Of a DNA stretch of 64,000 nt, positions 18,310-26,778 are shown piece after piece (the stretch's first letter is position 1; the number at the start of each line of letters is the position of its first letter). The DNA comes from an uncultured Clostridiaceae bacterium (lineage in GTDB: Bacteria; Bacillota; Clostridia; TANB77; CAG-508): the NCBI GenBank assembly GCA_946998225.1, contig CAMPYH010000001.1:394161-458160 (forward strand), read 5' to 3'. A model generated the notes under the pieces. That model was not told the origin of the DNA, ran no database searches, and saw only the letters and a program-made list of their open reading frames with translations. The position numbers were made by a program, and so were the translations under genes.

Positions 18310-19488
18310 ATGTCATATAATCTTGCAAATAAATATTTTAATAGGCTAGAAACAAATATATTAAATTATTATAAAAATATATTAGGAAATATGTATGAAG
18401 AAAGTGTATCTAAAGATTTTTTTAGATTGTTTTTAGATGCTAAATATAGATTAGATATATCATATTTGAAAACAGCAATGTCAATAAAAAATTATATAGA
18501 TATTACTTCAAAAGAATTAAGAGATAGCAAACAAGAAGAACTTGCATTTCATAATACTAAAATAGATTATGCATATATTGCTTTAGAACATTTATATAAT
18601 ATAGACAAAATAGTAAATACATGTGTATTAAATATTTTAAAAATGTTTAAAAGTGAAGAATTAAAGGTTTTAAAAACAGAAATACAGAAACAAATATTTA
18701 AAGAATTAAAAGATAAAGAAGATAAAATAGAAAATATAGTTAAAGAAATATATAGTACAAAAGAAAAAGAATATACAAAATTAGGTGAAAGCTTTAGAGA
18801 AAGCAAAGAGGAATTTTTAGAAGAATTTAAAAATAAAATATGTGAGGACATATATGATAGAGTAGATCTTTTAAAAGATATGTATTTAATAGATAATTTT
18901 TATATAAAAACTAAAAATTTAAAAAAGATAATAAAAGAGAATGAAAATGGCAATGAAAAATTAGAAATTAGAATATTAGATTTAAAATATAATATAGAAT
19001 TTCCATTAATATATAGCTCAAATGCAATAGAAGAAGTATATAATAATGATGAAATAATTAATGAAAATAGAAATTTAATATTATATTATTTAGCCACTCA
19101 TGAAATAATTTTAGATTTAATGAATGAAGATATAAACAAAGAATATATCTTAGACTTTCCAGAAAGTATAAAAGAAAAGGAACAAAAAAGAAAAACATTA
19201 ACAAATATAATTTCATCAGAATATGTTAAAGAAAAATGTATAATGTGTTTGAGTTATGATTTCTTTAATAATAATGAAAAATACCTATTCCCATTAATAA
19301 AAGAAGGATATAAATTTTGTCTTAAAATAGAAGATGTATACAATATAGATTTAAAAGATATACAAAGATTTGAGCTTCTAAAATATATAATTATAGATGG
19401 AGAAGAGTTAAAAGAAGAAGAGGTAAATGAATATAAAAGAATGTTAAAGGATAATAATTATCCAGAAGAAAATATATTTGTTATATAA
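18310..19488 (+). CDS. Cytoplasmic helical protein of unknown function
   Basis: 392 residues, strongly charged, no signal or membrane segment, with predicted coiled coil around residues 110-185. AAGGA precedes the ATG. It lies between the last exported protein and the AAA+ ATPase, which suggests an adaptor between the ATPase and the membrane machinery, comparable in position to the 2587-4224 protein of the first half of the locus. No recognised domain or catalytic motif. Confidence 0.6.
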   Translation: MSYNLANKYFNRLETNILNYYKNILGNMYEESVSKDFFRLFLDAKYRLDISYLKTAMSIKNYIDITSKELRDSKQEELAFHNTKIDYAYIALEHLYNIDKIVNTCVLNILKMFKSEELKVLKTEIQKQIFKELKDKEDKIENIVKEIYSTKEKEYTKLGESFRESKEEFLEEFKNKICEDIYDRVDLLKDMYLIDNFYIKTKNLKKIIKENENGNEKLEIRILDLKYNIEFPLIYSSNAIEEVYNNDEIINENRNLILYYLATHEIILDLMNEDINKEYILDFPESIKEKEQKRKTLTNIISSEYVKEKCIMCLSYDFFNNNEKYLFPLIKEGYKFCLKIEDVYNIDLKDIQRFELLKYIIIDGEELKEEEVNEYKRMLKDNNYPEENIFVI

Positions 19489-19546
19489 GTTTAAATAAAT
19501 AATTAAAAGAAAAAAAGAGAATAAAGAATAAACATAAGAGGAAAAG

Positions 19547-21094
19547 ATGGTAGTATTTTTAAAGTTTGTACAAGAGTTTTTAAAACAGTTTTTTAGTGGA
19601 TTTGTATCAATAATACTTGGTATTGTTGATGGAATTAAAAACTTTTTCAATTTCTCTGCATATAAAGAAATTATGAAAAAATATATAGGAGAATTTAATG
19701 GACCTGAATGGGTTCTTACAATTATTTTCTTCATAATTATCGGATTAATTCTTGCAGGACTTATTTGGTTAATAATTAAGTTAATTAGAAAAATAATATT
19801 AAGAAGAAGTTCTAATTTAAATAAAGAAGAAATGCTGGATGAGCTTGCTAATTTGCATAATAAAGTAATAGATTTAAATAAAGAAAAAGAAGAAATATTA
19901 GCTATGAAGGTTTCTCAACTTGGACTTTCACCAGCTGAAAGTGCCACATTAGATTTAGAAAAAGGTAAAGAAAGCGGTGAAGATGCAGGCGAAGATGAAG
20001 CACTTATAGATGGTGGAATTAGATTCCCTAAACTTCATACAGTAGATACAGAATACCAAAACTATAAAGTGGCAAATTATGGCAATACATTTACACTTGA
20101 AGAACTTTGTGAAACATTTAGACAATTTGCAGCATCAAGATTAGGGCTATATTATACTATAGATATGATGAGATTATTTATATCATCACTAGGAGCGGCA
20201 AAATTAGTTATTCTTCAAGGTATTTCTGGTACAGGTAAAACATCTCTTGCATATGCTTGGGGAAAATTTGTAAAAAGAGATTCATGTGTTGCATCAGTAC
20301 AACCATCTTGGAGAGATAGAACAGAACTATTTGGATATTTTAACGAATTTACGAAAAAATTTAATGAAACAGATGTTTTAAAAGAAATATATGAAGCGGG
20401 ATATACGGATGATGTTTATACAGTAATACTTGATGAGATGAATATCGCTAGAGTTGAGTATTATTTCGCAGAAATGCTTTCAATTCTTGAAATGCCTGAT
20501 GAAAATGAATGGGTGGTAGAACTTGTTTCAAGTGAATGGAAAAAAGATCCTGTAAATATTAAAGAAGGAAAATTAAAAATAGCTCCTAATGTTTGGTATA
20601 TAGGAACAATTAACAATGATGACTCAACATTTATGGTAACAGATAAAGTTTACGATAGAGCTATGCCAATAGATATTAACGAAAAAGGACAAGTTTTTGA
20701 ATATATAGATACACCTAGTATAAATATTAATTACTCATATTTAAAAGGATTATATTCAGAAGCTATTAGAAAAAATCCAATAAGTGAAGAAAATTTAGAT
20801 AAGATAAGACAAATGGATGATTATGTTATAGAACATTTTAGAATAGCTTTTGGTAACCGTATTTTAAAACAATTAAATGAATATGTACCAATATTTGTAG
20901 AATGTGGTGGAACTGAAATTAGAGGCATAGATTATTTCATGGCTAAAAAAGTACTAAGAAAATTTGAACAGTTAAACGTAGTATATATTAGAGATGAAAT
21001 AGATGGGTTTATAGATTTTTTAAACAAAACATTTGGCAAAGATCAAATGAAGGAATGTATTGAATATTGTTTAAGACTTAAGAAATTATCTTAG
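19547..21094 (+). CDS. Membrane-anchored McrB/MoxR-type AAA+ ATPase
   Basis: 515 residues. An amphipathic N-terminus and one strong membrane helix (about 55-78) precede a short coiled coil (about 90-120), an acidic linker, and an AAA+ module. Walker A is GISGTGKTS (about 225-233), followed by QPSWRDRTELFGYFN, typical of McrB-type ATPases; Walker B is VILDEMNIARVEYYFAEML (about 294-312); the sensor region is IGTINNDDS (about 352) and the arginine box DRAMP (about 370). It has no nuclease partner (McrC) nearby and no DNA-binding domain, so a restriction role is unlikely. As the last gene of the operon it probably remodels or energises the fibre-export complex (inference). Confidence 0.75.
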   Translation: MVVFLKFVQEFLKQFFSGFVSIILGIVDGIKNFFNFSAYKEIMKKYIGEFNGPEWVLTIIFFIIIGLILAGLIWLIIKLIRKIILRRSSNLNKEEMLDELANLHNKVIDLNKEKEEILAMKVSQLGLSPAESATLDLEKGKESGEDAGEDEALIDGGIRFPKLHTVDTEYQNYKVANYGNTFTLEELCETFRQFAASRLGLYYTIDMMRLFISSLGAAKLVILQGISGTGKTSLAYAWGKFVKRDSCVASVQPSWRDRTELFGYFNEFTKKFNETDVLKEIYEAGYTDDVYTVILDEMNIARVEYYFAEMLSILEMPDENEWVVELVSSEWKKDPVNIKEGKLKIAPNVWYIGTINNDDSTFMVTDKVYDRAMPIDINEKGQVFEYIDTPSININYSYLKGLYSEAIRKNPISEENLDKIRQMDDYVIEHFRIAFGNRILKQLNEYVPIFVECGGTEIRGIDYFMAKKVLRKFEQLNVVYIRDEIDGFIDFLNKTFGKDQMKECIEYCLRLKKLS

Positions 21095-21099
21095 TAAAA

Positions 21100-21135
21100 A
21101 ATAAAAAGAATAAAAAGAATAAAAAGAATAAAAAA
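21100..21135 (+). repeat. Four tandem copies of AATAAAAAG
   Basis: 9-bp unit at 21100, 21109, 21118 and (one mismatch) 21127, lying between the ATPase stop codon and its terminator. Confidence 0.8.
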
Positions 21136-21144
21136 ATAAAAGGT

Positions 21145-21170
21145 AAAAATGAGCTTAAGCTCATTTTTTT
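21145..21170 (+). terminator. Terminator of the ATPase operon
   Basis: Palindrome AATGAGCTTAAGCTCATT followed by a run of T. Confidence 0.85.
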
Positions 21171-21173
21171 ATA

Positions 21174-21182
21174 TTATCCACA
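21174..21182 (+). promoter_or_regulatory. Perfect DnaA-box match upstream of dprA
   Basis: TTATCCACA, identical to the bacterial DnaA consensus, 38 bases upstream of the dprA -35 element. A single box has little weight on its own. Confidence 0.35.
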
Positions 21183-21219
21183 ACTTAAAATGAAAACATG
21201 TAAATATTATGTTAACTTT

Positions 21220-21247
21220 TTGACAAATCCTAAAAGGTACATATAAT
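21220..21247 (+). promoter_or_regulatory. Sigma-A promoter for dprA
   Basis: TTGACA (21220-21225), 16-bp spacer, TATAAT (21242-21247): both hexamers perfect, start codon 23 bases downstream. Confidence 0.8.
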
Positions 21248-21269
21248 AGCAAAAAGGAGAATTAAATAT

Positions 21270-22286
21270 ATGTATGAGGATAAAATAATTAAATTAAGAG
21301 ATACAGAAATATTTAAAGAATATGAAAGGAGATTAAAAATCAAATTAGAAAAAGAAAAAAATAAAGACAAAACTTCAGATAAAATGTGGATATGGTTTAA
21401 GTTATTAAAAATGCCTGAAAAATACAAAAGACATCTATGTGAAAATATAGAGATAGAAAAAATGTATTTTAAAGAAAATCTAAATAATCTTCGAAAAACA
21501 AATATAGATAAGGAAAGTTTAAATATAATTAATAAATATTTAAGTGAGTTTTTAAATGATGAATATAAGGAAAAAGTAGAAAATATAAATAATATATTGA
21601 TTAAAGAAAATGTACAGATTATAAATCTAGATAGTATAAATTATCCAAAATGTTTAAAGTCTCTTTATGATTACCCTATTATGTTTTTTGTAAAAGGAAA
21701 TGTAGAACTTTTAAAAAATAGAAAAATTGGAATAGTAGGTGCAAGAGATGCAAGTATATATGGAATAAAAGCTACAAGGCTTATTAGTACAAAATTGTAT
21801 GAAAAAGGATATACAATTGTATCTGGTCTTGCAAAAGGTGTAGATAAGATTGCACATATTGGTAGTTTGAAAAGAACAATAGCTGTACTTGGTACAGGAC
21901 ACTTAAAAGAAGTATTTTATCCTAAAGAAAATATAGAGATATATGAAGAGATATTAAAAAATGATGGACTTATTATATCTGAGTTTTTACCATATGAGAA
22001 TGGAAGTAAATATACATTTCCAAAAAGAAATAGAATAATAGCGGCACTTTCAGAGAGTTTAATAGTTACTGAAGCTAAAATTAAAAGTGGAAGTTTAATT
22101 ACAGCAGATTTTGCACTAGAGCTTGGAAAAGATATATTTACAATTACAGGAGATATTTTTTCAAAAAATTATGATGGAAATAATAATTTAATAAAAGATG
22201 GAGCAATACCTATTACAGATATTAACGATCTAGATATTTATTTTGATAATGTAGAAGAGAAATATAATATTGAAAAGATAATATAG
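21270..22286 (+). CDS. dprA: DNA processing protein DprA
   Basis: 338 residues. DprA protects incoming single-stranded DNA and loads RecA during natural transformation. An N-terminal helical region of about 110 residues is followed by the Rossmann-like core: GIVGARDASIYG, SGLAKGVDKIAHIGSL, TIAVLGTG, ISEFLP, FPKRNRIIAALS and SGSLITADFALELGKDIF in the family's order. The N-terminal part is more charged and diverged than in model DprA, and there is no C-terminal DprA winged helix. It has its own strong promoter. A complete dprA suggests that the lineage has or had competence, although the gene is widespread also in non-transformable bacteria. Confidence 0.92.
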   Translation: MYEDKIIKLRDTEIFKEYERRLKIKLEKEKNKDKTSDKMWIWFKLLKMPEKYKRHLCENIEIEKMYFKENLNNLRKTNIDKESLNIINKYLSEFLNDEYKEKVENINNILIKENVQIINLDSINYPKCLKSLYDYPIMFFVKGNVELLKNRKIGIVGARDASIYGIKATRLISTKLYEKGYTIVSGLAKGVDKIAHIGSLKRTIAVLGTGHLKEVFYPKENIEIYEEILKNDGLIISEFLPYENGSKYTFPKRNRIIAALSESLIVTEAKIKSGSLITADFALELGKDIFTITGDIFSKNYDGNNNLIKDGAIPITDINDLDIYFDNVEEKYNIEKII

Positions 22287-22374
22287 TGTTTTAATTTTAA
22301 AATAAAACTAGATCTTTTATTTGCAAAAAACATATTTCTATAATAGAATACCAATATAAATATATCTAATTCTC

Positions 22375-22399
22375 AGTATTTAGATTAGTCGCTAATACT
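22375..22399 (+). promoter_or_regulatory. Possible rpsO leader structure
   Basis: Two competing pairings are visible before the rpsO RBS: ATTAG (22384-22388) with CTAAT (22392-22396), or AGTATT-T-AG (22375-22383) with CTAATACT (22392-22399). S15 autoregulates through such alternative leader folds in several bacteria. Suggestive only. Confidence 0.3.
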
Positions 22400-22423
22400 T
22401 GGATTTAGAAGAAGGAGAATAAA

Positions 22424-22687
22424 ATGACTAAAGAAAGAAAAGAAGAAATAATTAAAAAGTATGGAAGACACGAAGGAGACACAGGTTCAACTGAAGTTCA
22501 AGTTGCTCTTCTTACTGAAAGAATTACAGAACTTACAGAACATTTAAAAGTTCACAAAAAAGACAATCATTCTAAAGTTGGTCTTTTAAAGATGGTAGGA
22601 CAAAGAAGAAATTTACTTAAATACTTATCTAAAAAAGATCTAGAAAAATATGTTGAGCTTACAAATGAATTAAATATTAGAAAATAG
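22424..22687 (+). CDS. rpsO: Ribosomal protein S15
   Basis: 87 residues, the usual length. It binds the central domain of 16S rRNA early in 30S assembly. Diagnostic boxes are [17 protein letters not shown], [12 protein letters not shown] and [18 protein letters not shown] lies at good spacing. As in many Bacillota it precedes pnp, but here two envelope genes are inserted between them. Confidence 0.97.
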   Translation: MTKERKEEIIKKYGRHEGDTGSTEVQVALLTERITELTEHLKVHKKDNHSKVGLLKMVGQRRNLLKYLSKKDLEKYVELTNELNIRK

Positions 22688-22694
22688 ATAAGAT

Positions 22695-22716
22695 GGAAGC
22701 TTTAAGCTTCCTTTTT
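22695..22716 (+). terminator. Terminator after rpsO
   Basis: GGAAGC and GCTTCC arms (22695-22711) around a short loop, followed by five T. Confidence 0.85.
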
Positions 22717-22787
22717 ATATATTTTACATTTTATATTTTTTGTTATTTTGTATATAATAAAAATAAACAAAATTAAAAGAGGTGTAT

Positions 22788-23453
22788 ATGAAAGAAAAAT
22801 GGAAAAAAATATTACTTGCTATAACATTAATTGTTTTAGGAATAATAGTAGGATTAAATTCACTAGAAATAACATCTATAAATATATTTTTTGATGGCTG
22901 GTGGACACTTATAATAATTATACCAAGTTTAATAGGTGTAATAGATGATAAAGATACTGGAAGCCTTGTTATGCTTTTAGTAGGTATTTTGTTACTTCTT
23001 AATGCAAGAGGAATCTTTGTATTAAACGTATTATGGAAATTAATTATTCCAATTATTTTAGTTTTTATGGGAATAAATGTTTTAAGAAATGATGTATTTA
23101 GTAAAAGTGCAAAAAAATTAGAAAATGTAAATAAAAAAGCTGTGTATAACGCATCATTTAGTACTAAAAATAATGTAGTAAAAGAAGATGTTGAGGCTTT
23201 AAGTGTTGAGGCAATCTTTGGAGAAAATACAATAGATTTAAGGAACATAGAAATTAAAGAAGACATATATATAAAAGCATTAGCAATGTTCGGTGAAGTT
23301 AAAATTATAACTCCTAAAGATCAAAGCATTAAATTAAATGCAAATAAATTCTTTGGATCAGTTCAAAATAATAATAAGAATATAGTGGACGAAAATAAAA
23401 AAATAATAAATATAAATGCATCAGCTATATTTGGAGAGGTTGATATAATATAA
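22788..23453 (+). CDS. LiaF-like membrane protein (cell-envelope stress)
   Basis: 221 residues from ATG 22788 (AGAGG five bases upstream; an in-frame GTG at 22782 is less likely). Four hydrophobic helices fill residues about 8-100 (LiaF/LiaI-type membrane region). A C-terminal domain repeats short strands around IFGE/MFGE boxes (VEAIFGENTIDLRN, LAMFGEVKI, SAIFGEVDII), as in the LiaF C-terminal DUF2154 domain that senses envelope stress and restrains LiaRS signalling. No LiaRS pair is nearby. Its stop overlaps the start of the next gene (TAATG). Confidence 0.75.
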   Translation: MKEKWKKILLAITLIVLGIIVGLNSLEITSINIFFDGWWTLIIIIPSLIGVIDDKDTGSLVMLLVGILLLLNARGIFVLNVLWKLIIPIILVFMGINVLRNDVFSKSAKKLENVNKKAVYNASFSTKNNVVKEDVEALSVEAIFGENTIDLRNIEIKEDIYIKALAMFGEVKIITPKDQSIKLNANKFFGSVQNNNKNIVDENKKIININASAIFGEVDII

Positions 23454-24220
23454 TGAAAGAAAATGTAAAAAGAATTTTAGCATATGTACTTGCTATATTT
23501 GTTATAACTATGATTATAAGTTTTATAATTAGTTTTACAGCTTTTGTAATTAGATTATACAATATGAATTTAAAGACAGAGAATATTAATTTAAAAACTG
23601 AAGAAATATTTGAAGAAAAAAACAATAATATTAAAAAGATACATTTAGATTGTGACAATGCAAATATACATATATTAAAAGGAGATACTTTTAATATTAA
23701 ATCTACTAATAAAAAGTATGGTGTAAAAGTAGAAGATGGCGAGCTTAAAATACTTGAAAAAGGAAAAATTAAATTAGAACTATTTGCAGGAGTAAAAATT
23801 AATTCAAAAGAAAAAATTGAAATATATATTCCTGAAAATAGACATTTTGAAAAAGTATATATAAGTGCAGGTGTTTCTAAAATTCTAGTAGATAATATAA
23901 ATGCAGATAATTTAGAAATAGATGCAGGTGTAGGAAATATAGATGTGAAAAATGGAAATATTAATAATTTTAAACTTACATGCGGAGTAGGAAATGTTCT
24001 TGTTAGGTCAAAATTTAATGAAAGTGCAAAAATTGAAGGCGGTGTAGGAAAATTAAATTTAGAAATACTAAACAAAAAAGAAGATATTAATATGAAAATA
24101 GAAAGAGGCCTAGGACAAATATATTATAATGGTGAAACATTAAAAGAAGATGTATTTGGAGATGGAAAAGTTAAATTTGAAATTGAAGGCGGATTAGGAC
24201 AAATAGATATTAAAAATTAA
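23453..24220 (+). CDS. DUF4097-like anchored beta-helical protein
   Basis: 255 residues: N-terminal membrane helix (about 8-33), then an extracytoplasmic right-handed beta structure with repeated AGVSKILVDNI, AGVGNIDVKNG, CGVGNVLVRS and GGVGKLNLEI units of about 20 residues. This is the layout of DUF4097/putative adhesin proteins that accompany LiaF-like genes. Its ATG overlaps the LiaF-like stop codon, so the two are co-translated. Probably part of an envelope-stress sensing pair. Confidence 0.7.
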   Translation: MKENVKRILAYVLAIFVITMIISFIISFTAFVIRLYNMNLKTENINLKTEEIFEEKNNNIKKIHLDCDNANIHILKGDTFNIKSTNKKYGVKVEDGELKILEKGKIKLELFAGVKINSKEKIEIYIPENRHFEKVYISAGVSKILVDNINADNLEIDAGVGNIDVKNGNINNFKLTCGVGNVLVRSKFNESAKIEGGVGKLNLEILNKKEDINMKIERGLGQIYYNGETLKEDVFGDGKVKFEIEGGLGQIDIKN

Positions 24221-24256
24221 ATATAGATAAATTAAAAGATAAAGAAAAGAGGAAAT

Positions 24257-26383
24257 ATGATAGAAAAAAAATATGAGATAGAATTAGATGGAAAAAAATT
24301 AAGTTTTGAATTTTGTTTTATGGCAAAACAAACAGATGTATCTGTACTTGTAAGATATGGAGATACAGCAGTTAATACAACTGTAGTTGTAGACAAGGAA
24401 CCTAAAGAAGGTATAGATTTTTTCCCACTTTCTGTTGAATATGAAGAAAAACTATATGCTGCAGGTAAAATACCTGGAGGATTCAAAAAAAGAGAAGGAA
24501 AACCAACAGATGAGGCAATACTTGTATCAAGAGCTATAGATAGACCGTTAAGACCACTATTTCCTAGTGATTTGAGAAATAGTGTAGTTATTAATAACTT
24601 AGTTATTTCAAGTGATATAGACTGTTCTCCAGAGTTTGCAGCAATGGTTGGATCAAACCTTGCTGTACATATATCTAGTATTCCTTTTAACGGGCCTATT
24701 GCTACAGTAAATATTGGAATATGTGATGGAAAGTTTGTGTTAAATCCAGATTTAAAACAAAGAGATGAAAGTTCTTTAGTTTTAACTCTTGCTGGAAGCA
24801 AAGAAAAAATAGTTATGATAGAAGCAGGTGGTAAAGAAATACCAAATGATACTATGATGGAAGCTATTGAATTTGGACATAAATATATTAAAATGCTTTG
24901 CGACTTTTTTGCAAAAATTCGTGAAGAAATTGGAGAGCCTAAATTTGAATATGAGAAAATTGTTTTAGATGAAGAATATTTAGAATATATAGATAATAAA
25001 TATAGAAAAACTTTAGAAGATGAACTAGTAAATAAAAATAAAGGTGAAGTAGATAAAGTTATACAAAAAATAGTAAATGAAGAATCACAAATATTAAAAG
25101 ATGAAATAAAGAAGCTTGAATCTAAAGATAAATTAGATTTAGAAGCTATACGTAAAAAACAAGAACTACTTGGAAAATTAATTGAGTTTGTAAATAAACT
25201 TGAAAAAGATGTTGTAAGAAGAAAAATACTAGACAAAGGTGAAAGAGTAGATGGCAGAGGATTAAATGATGTAAGATTACTTTCAGCATCTGTAGGATTA
25301 TTTAAAAGAACACATGGATCAGGTATGTTTACAAGAGGTGAAACACAAGCTTTAACAATTACTACACTTGGAAGAACTAATGAAGATCAAAAATTAGATA
25401 ATTTATCTGAAGTTGAATATAAAAGATATATACATCAATATAATTTCCCACCATATTCAGTAGGTGAAGCAAGAACATCTAGAGGACCTGGAAGAAGAGA
25501 AATAGGACATGGTGCACTTGCAGAAAAAGCGCTTGTTCCAGTACTTCCTAGTGAAGAAGAGTTCCCATATACAATAAGAGTTGTATCTGAAATAATGGGT
25601 TCAAATGGATCAACATCACTTGCAAGTGTTTGTGGTAGTACACTTTCACTTATGGATGCAGGTGTTCCTATCAAAAAACCAGTAGCAGGAATATCTGTAG
25701 GTCTTGTAACAGATAAAGATGGACATTATGAAATGCCAATAGATATACAAGGATTAGAGGACTTCTATGGAGATATGGACTTTAAAGTAGCTGGTACTAA
25801 AGATGGTATAACAGCTATACAAGTAGATATTAAAATAGATGGATTAACTATAGAACAAGTTAGAAAAGCTTTAGACAAAACAGAAAAAGTAAGAATAAGA
25901 ATTATTGATGATGTAATATTAAAAGCTATACCAGAGCCTAGAAAAGAAATATCTCCATATGCACTTAAAACAGAAATGGTAAAAATTGATCCAGATAAAA
26001 TAGGAAAATTAATAGGTGCTGCTGGAAAGAATATTAATAGAATTATTGAAGAAACAGAAACAGAGATAGATATAGAAGATGATGGTAGAGTTATAATCTA
26101 TTCATATAATAAAGATTCAATTTTAAAAGCTAAAGAACTTGTAGAACTTTCTACAATAGAATACAAAAAAGGAGATTTAGTAGAAGGTGTTGTATCAAGT
26201 ATAGTTAAATTTGGAGCATTCTTAACACTTCCAAATGGCGAAGAAGCACTTTTACATATTTCTAAAATCTCTAAAGAAAAGGTTAATAAAGTAGAAGATG
26301 TTTTAAAAATGGGACAAGTTGTAAAGGTTAAAATAAATGATGTAGATGATGATGGAAAAATAAGTGTGGATGCTAGAATATAA
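24257..26383 (+). CDS. pnp: Polyribonucleotide nucleotidyltransferase (PNPase)
   Basis: 708 residues, normal length. It degrades RNA 3'-5' by phosphorolysis in the cytoplasm. Two RNase PH cores flank a helical linker: the first with AAGKIPGGFKKREGKPTDE and RPLRPLFP, the second with RVDGRGLNDVR, FTRGETQAL, SRGPGRREIGHGALAEKAL and DIQGLEDFYGDMDFKVAGT (the metal-binding aspartates). KH (IGKLIGAAGKNINRI) and S1 (GDLVEGVVSSIVKFGAFL) domains follow. RBS GAGG. It is the third gene after rpsO. Confidence 0.97.
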   Translation: MIEKKYEIELDGKKLSFEFCFMAKQTDVSVLVRYGDTAVNTTVVVDKEPKEGIDFFPLSVEYEEKLYAAGKIPGGFKKREGKPTDEAILVSRAIDRPLRPLFPSDLRNSVVINNLVISSDIDCSPEFAAMVGSNLAVHISSIPFNGPIATVNIGICDGKFVLNPDLKQRDESSLVLTLAGSKEKIVMIEAGGKEIPNDTMMEAIEFGHKYIKMLCDFFAKIREEIGEPKFEYEKIVLDEEYLEYIDNKYRKTLEDELVNKNKGEVDKVIQKIVNEESQILKDEIKKLESKDKLDLEAIRKKQELLGKLIEFVNKLEKDVVRRKILDKGERVDGRGLNDVRLLSASVGLFKRTHGSGMFTRGETQALTITTLGRTNEDQKLDNLSEVEYKRYIHQYNFPPYSVGEARTSRGPGRREIGHGALAEKALVPVLPSEEEFPYTIRVVSEIMGSNGSTSLASVCGSTLSLMDAGVPIKKPVAGISVGLVTDKDGHYEMPIDIQGLEDFYGDMDFKVAGTKDGITAIQVDIKIDGLTIEQVRKALDKTEKVRIRIIDDVILKAIPEPRKEISPYALKTEMVKIDPDKIGKLIGAAGKNINRIIEETETEIDIEDDGRVIIYSYNKDSILKAKELVELSTIEYKKGDLVEGVVSSIVKFGAFLTLPNGEEALLHISKISKEKVNKVEDVLKMGQVVKVKINDVDDDGKISVDARI

Positions 26384-26443
26384 GAGAAATAAACAACAAA
26401 AACAAACTAATAAAATAAAGAAAAAATAGCAAAAAAATAAAAG

Positions 26444-26478
26444 ATGTATCTAAGTAAAATTAATTAGATACATTTTTA
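26444..26478 (+). terminator. Terminator after pnp
   Basis: 10-bp stem ATGTATCTAA (26444-26453) with TTAGATACAT (26464-26473), then T-run. Confidence 0.8.
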
Positions 26479-26618
26479 ATTATAAAATGTTGATTTTAAT
26501 ACCGTTTCACAAAAAAATACAAAATGCAAATCAAAGGTTTAAAAATGGTATACATAAAATATATACTTTTGAAATTTTATTTGTTTATTTTTAAACATTT
26601 CTGGAATTTAACGAATTA

Positions 26619-26686
26619 TGTGTATAACTTTTAAAATAATAGATGTTTTAATAGAGCTATCCACAGAGTTATCCACAATATCCACA
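26619..26686. promoter_or_regulatory. DnaA-box cluster
   Basis: One reverse box, TGTGTATAA (26619-26627, complement TTATACACA), then three forward boxes CTATCCACA (26657-26665), TTATCCACA (26669-26677, perfect) and ATATCCACA (26678-26686). Spacings between the forward boxes are 12 and 9 bases, and the flanks are AT-rich. Confidence 0.55.
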
Positions 26687-26729
26687 TAAAAATTATTACA
26701 AATATTTATGTAAATTGTTTTTAAAATAT

Positions 26730-26758
26730 TTGTACAAGCATAAAAAATAATATAGAAT
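26730..26758 (+). promoter_or_regulatory. Candidate promoter for plsX
   Basis: TTGTAC (26730-26735), 17-bp spacer, TAGAAT (26753-26758). Confidence 0.4.
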
Positions 26759-26778
26759 AGGAAAAGAAAAAAGAGGTA

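Larger units (their letters stand above)
26384..26778. other. 395-bp intergenic region with terminator, DnaA-box cluster and promoter
   Basis: The longest gene-free stretch of the window. In order it holds an A-rich low-complexity run (26384-26440), the pnp terminator, an AT-rich stretch, four DnaA-box-like sequences (26619-26686), another AT-rich stretch and a candidate plsX promoter. No ORF with an RBS was found. Confidence 0.7.

Noticed and set aside
19547..21094. Restriction or anti-phage system around the McrB-like ATPase
   Set aside because: No nuclease, methylase or other defence gene adjoins, and the ATPase has a membrane helix and lies in an exported-protein operon.
26384..26778. 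Chromosomal replication origin
   Set aside because: There are only four boxes, and no dnaA, dnaN, recF or rpmH nearby. Kept as a DnaA-box cluster only.
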